Below, one piece after another: positions 62,426 to 64,000 of a stretch of 64,000 nucleotides of DNA. Below the pieces are notes generated by a model. It was not told the DNA's origin. It ran no database searches and saw only the letters and a program-made list of their open reading frames with translations. This DNA is from Collybia mongolica. Taxonomy: Eukaryota > Basidiomycota > Agaricomycetes > Agaricales > Clitocybaceae. Within the stretch, counting starts at the first letter, position 1, and each line of letters begins with the position of its first letter. The stretch is from the NCBI GenBank assembly GCA_013420905.1, contig JAAXNY010000006.1:1984001-2048000 (forward strand), read 5' to 3'. The position numbers and the translations under genes are program-made.

Positions 62426-64000
62426 AAACTTTCTTGGTAAGTGTGGTCGCAGTCATTGTTGTGGATGGAATCGGGTGGCGGCAGCTTGTACCGAGGAGCG
62501 CCGCGTCGGACCGTTGGCAATGCAACGACTTTCTTGGAGTTCGGGTCGTGTATGGTGATGGTTTGGTCGCCGTTCCGATGGTTGTTGACTTGGGAGGCGG
62601 TGAGAACGTCGAAGGGCCTACCGAGGAGGATGTCGTATGCGGGATTGTGGATCACATGAGCCTGGAGGTAGAGTTTGATGCCGTGGACGTCGACCATGAG
62701 GTTCTCGACGATACCCTTGGTGGTATCGGTAGTTCGGTTCGCCAATGTAAGGGAGATCTTGTACATCGGGTTAAGACTTCGGTTGAGCGTCAACCAGACG
62801 GCTTCGGAGATGGCGACGATTTCGGAGCCGGGATCTAAAATGGATTCGATCTCATGGAGACCTTCGATGATCGGGGTGATGGCTCGGAGCGCGTGCGATT
62901 CCGTGGCAACGACCAGGTGCTTTCCGATTTGTGGGGCTTCCAGGGACTGCTGGAAGACCTGACGGGTGTCGGTGGTGACGTAGGCGGCTGCGGTAGTGAT
63001 GTTATTGGGGACTTTGCGCATTGTGGTCGCCTCTTTCATGTGTTTGCGCACTTCCGGCGAGGTGGCTAGGATTTCGCGGGCACTGACCGTGACTTGTGCG
63101 TCGAGAATTCGATCGTACAACTTGGTGCCGATGGCGCGGTCTTCGACCGGAGCGGCGTACCTGAAGTTCGGCTCTTCACGTGGCTTAGGGTTGTCACGGT
63201 TGTAAGTGGCTTTAGGTGCGGCGGCCTTGTTGGCGGCAGGCTTCGGTACCGATGGTGCGACGGCGGCAGACGGTTGAGTTGCCGAATGTGATGCCGAGGG
63301 TCGAGAGGCGGAGGTGTTGTTGGAACCCGATCCCGACGGGGTTTCCTTTGCTTTGCCTTTGTTGCGTTGGGTCAACTCGACGCCGTCAAACTTGGCCTTG
63401 ACTCTTCGGCGGAGTTCGAACAGCTGGTGTTCGGCGGCCTCTATTTCGGCGATGGCTTCGTCGCGGGCGTCGTCGTCAAGACGCTCTTGCATATTGACCT
63501 CGGCGGTCTGCTCGTTGATGCTGTTTTCGACGGCGGGAGAGTATATTTCGAGCATCGCGGCGGTGCGCTGCCCTTGGGTTGCAGGTTGTGCCCGATCGAT
63601 GGACATCTGCATGTTTTCGCCGTTTTGGCCGCGCGGGATCTGTGAACCGTCGGCCATTACGAGTCGGTTGCCTTCCCGTTTGATACGGTTCTCGTTGATG
63701 TACCGCATGGCGATGTCGCAGTTTCGGACGCCGTGCCCGTTGACACCGCAGAAGTTGCAGATGTACGGGCCGCGATTCTGCGTCGGCGCCGACGCGCGTT
63801 GCTGCTGTAGTAGCGGCTGTAACTGGTTCGCGAAGGCGGCGGCGATGGTGTTCGCTATGGTCATGACGTCTTCGGTTTTGATCCCCGGTTCGGCTTTGAT
63901 TCCCGGGGCTCGGGGAAGAGGTTGATAGATTTCCGGGGCTGGTGCCGCGGCGGCGGCCGGTGCCGGAGGCTGATGTTGCCCGTATTGGTATGGCTGTTGG
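62422..64000 (-). CDS. Gag-protease of Ty3 element 3, 5' end off the right edge
   Basis: The frame is open from the window edge (Pro/Ala/Gln-rich, PEIYQPLPRAPGIKAEPGIK) through an internal Met at 63864 to TGA at 62422-62424. A CCHC knuckle C-NFC-GVNGHG-VRNC lies just after that Met, followed by a long charged linker. The C-terminus carries an aspartic protease with LDPGSEIVAISEAVW (D-P-G-S, usually D-S/T-G) and YDILLGRPFDVL. Pol starts in the -1 frame over the last codons (AAAGTTTTTGA); the T-run permits a single-tRNA slip, though the heptamer is not canonical. An N-terminal zinc knuckle with C-terminal protease is unusual compared with elements 1 and 2. Confidence 0.85.
   Translation of the reverse strand, partial: QQPYQYGQHQPPAPAAAAAPAPEIYQPLPRAPGIKAEPGIKTEDVMTIANTIAAAFANQLQPLLQQQRASAPTQNRGPYICNFCGVNGHGVRNCDIAMRYINENRIKREGNRLVMADGSQIPRGQNGENMQMSIDRAQPATQGQRTAAMLEIYSPAVENSINEQTAEVNMQERLDDDARDEAIAEIEAAEHQLFELRRRVKAKFDGVELTQRNKGKAKETPSGSGSNNTSASRPSASHSATQPSAAVAPSVPKPAANKAAAPKATYNRDNPKPREEPNFRYAAPVEDRAIGTKLYDRILDAQVTVSAREILATSPEVRKHMKEATTMRKVPNNITTAAAYVTTDTRQVFQQSLEAPQIGKHLVVATESHALRAITPIIEGLHEIESILDPGSEIVAISEAVWLTLNRSLNPMYKISLTLANRTTDTTKGIVENLMVDVHGIKLYLQAHVIHNPAYDILLGRPFDVLTASQVNNHRNGDQTITIHDPNSKKVVALPTVRRGAPRYKLPPPDSIHNNDCDHTYQESF

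Noticed and set aside
1..64000. CRISPR arrays, bacterial operons, ribosomal RNA
   Set aside because: No regularly spaced repeats with unique spacers and no rRNA-like blocks were seen; introns and element types are fungal.

Overview
This window is transposon-saturated nuclear DNA of a filamentous fungus, almost certainly a mushroom-forming basidiomycete (Agaricomycetes). The evidence is short (44-66 nt) GT-AG introns, Ty3 chromoviruses with fungal-type gag-pol, a Tad-like LINE 3' end, a Plavaka/Tnp2-like relic, a DD34E Tc1 element and several gene families typical of mushroom repeats. No rRNA, functional tRNA, CRISPR or bacterial-type operon was seen. Almost everything is a mobile element, a nested mobile element or a gene fragment broken by one.

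Layout. 1-2583: 5' part of a minus-strand Ty3 element (gag off the left edge, primer site, 1.2-kb LTR) abutting a truncated KOW-domain gene (2584-4229). 5219-21204: a gene cut in two by an inversion of about 14 kb. Its 5' half (5219-5602, plus) and 3' half (20658-21178, minus) join in one frame. A Tc1 element sits at the left breakpoint and a Tc1-type excision footprint (TA-CA-TA) at the right one. Inside the inverted block are a decayed copia element (8980-17470) with a 4.6-kb insertion and a solo LTR, further solo LTRs, and a second copy of the 1.2-kb LTR. 21205-36953: repeated copies of an unusual non-autonomous family (here 'family X') that combines related termini, subterminal palindromic GTCC/GGAC repeats, a tRNA-like A/B-box module, a conserved intron-like segment and a CAA/GTT microsatellite. 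Mixed in are a Plavaka-like relic, a third 1.2-kb LTR, a LINE fragment and minus-strand gene relics. 37760-42491: a DDE-transposase-like pseudogene split by a second Tc1 copy.

42966-64000 is GC-rich and CpG-rich: a degenerate Ty3 chromovirus (42966-48368, 3' truncated), an intact young one (51147-57323, LTRs differing at 2 of 458 sites, target duplication CGATC) and a third Ty3 element on the minus strand (58661 to beyond 64000). The intact element lies inside a three-exon gene with a Zn2Cys6-like cysteine cluster (50052-58377). That gene runs antisense to, and converges on, the third element's pol, and may be an antisense accessory gene of that element.

Mechanism notes. Both related chromoviruses carry a 10-nt primer site 3 nt after the LTR that is perfectly complementary to a segment 33 nt downstream of a TATA box, which fits Tf1-type self-priming. 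The intact one has a canonical GGGTTTT slippery site in its gag/pol overlap. Most damage I could type is C-to-T (CGA/CAA/CAG to stop), pointing to methylation-linked decay or a RIP-like process. All calls come from reading the sequence; no database search was possible.
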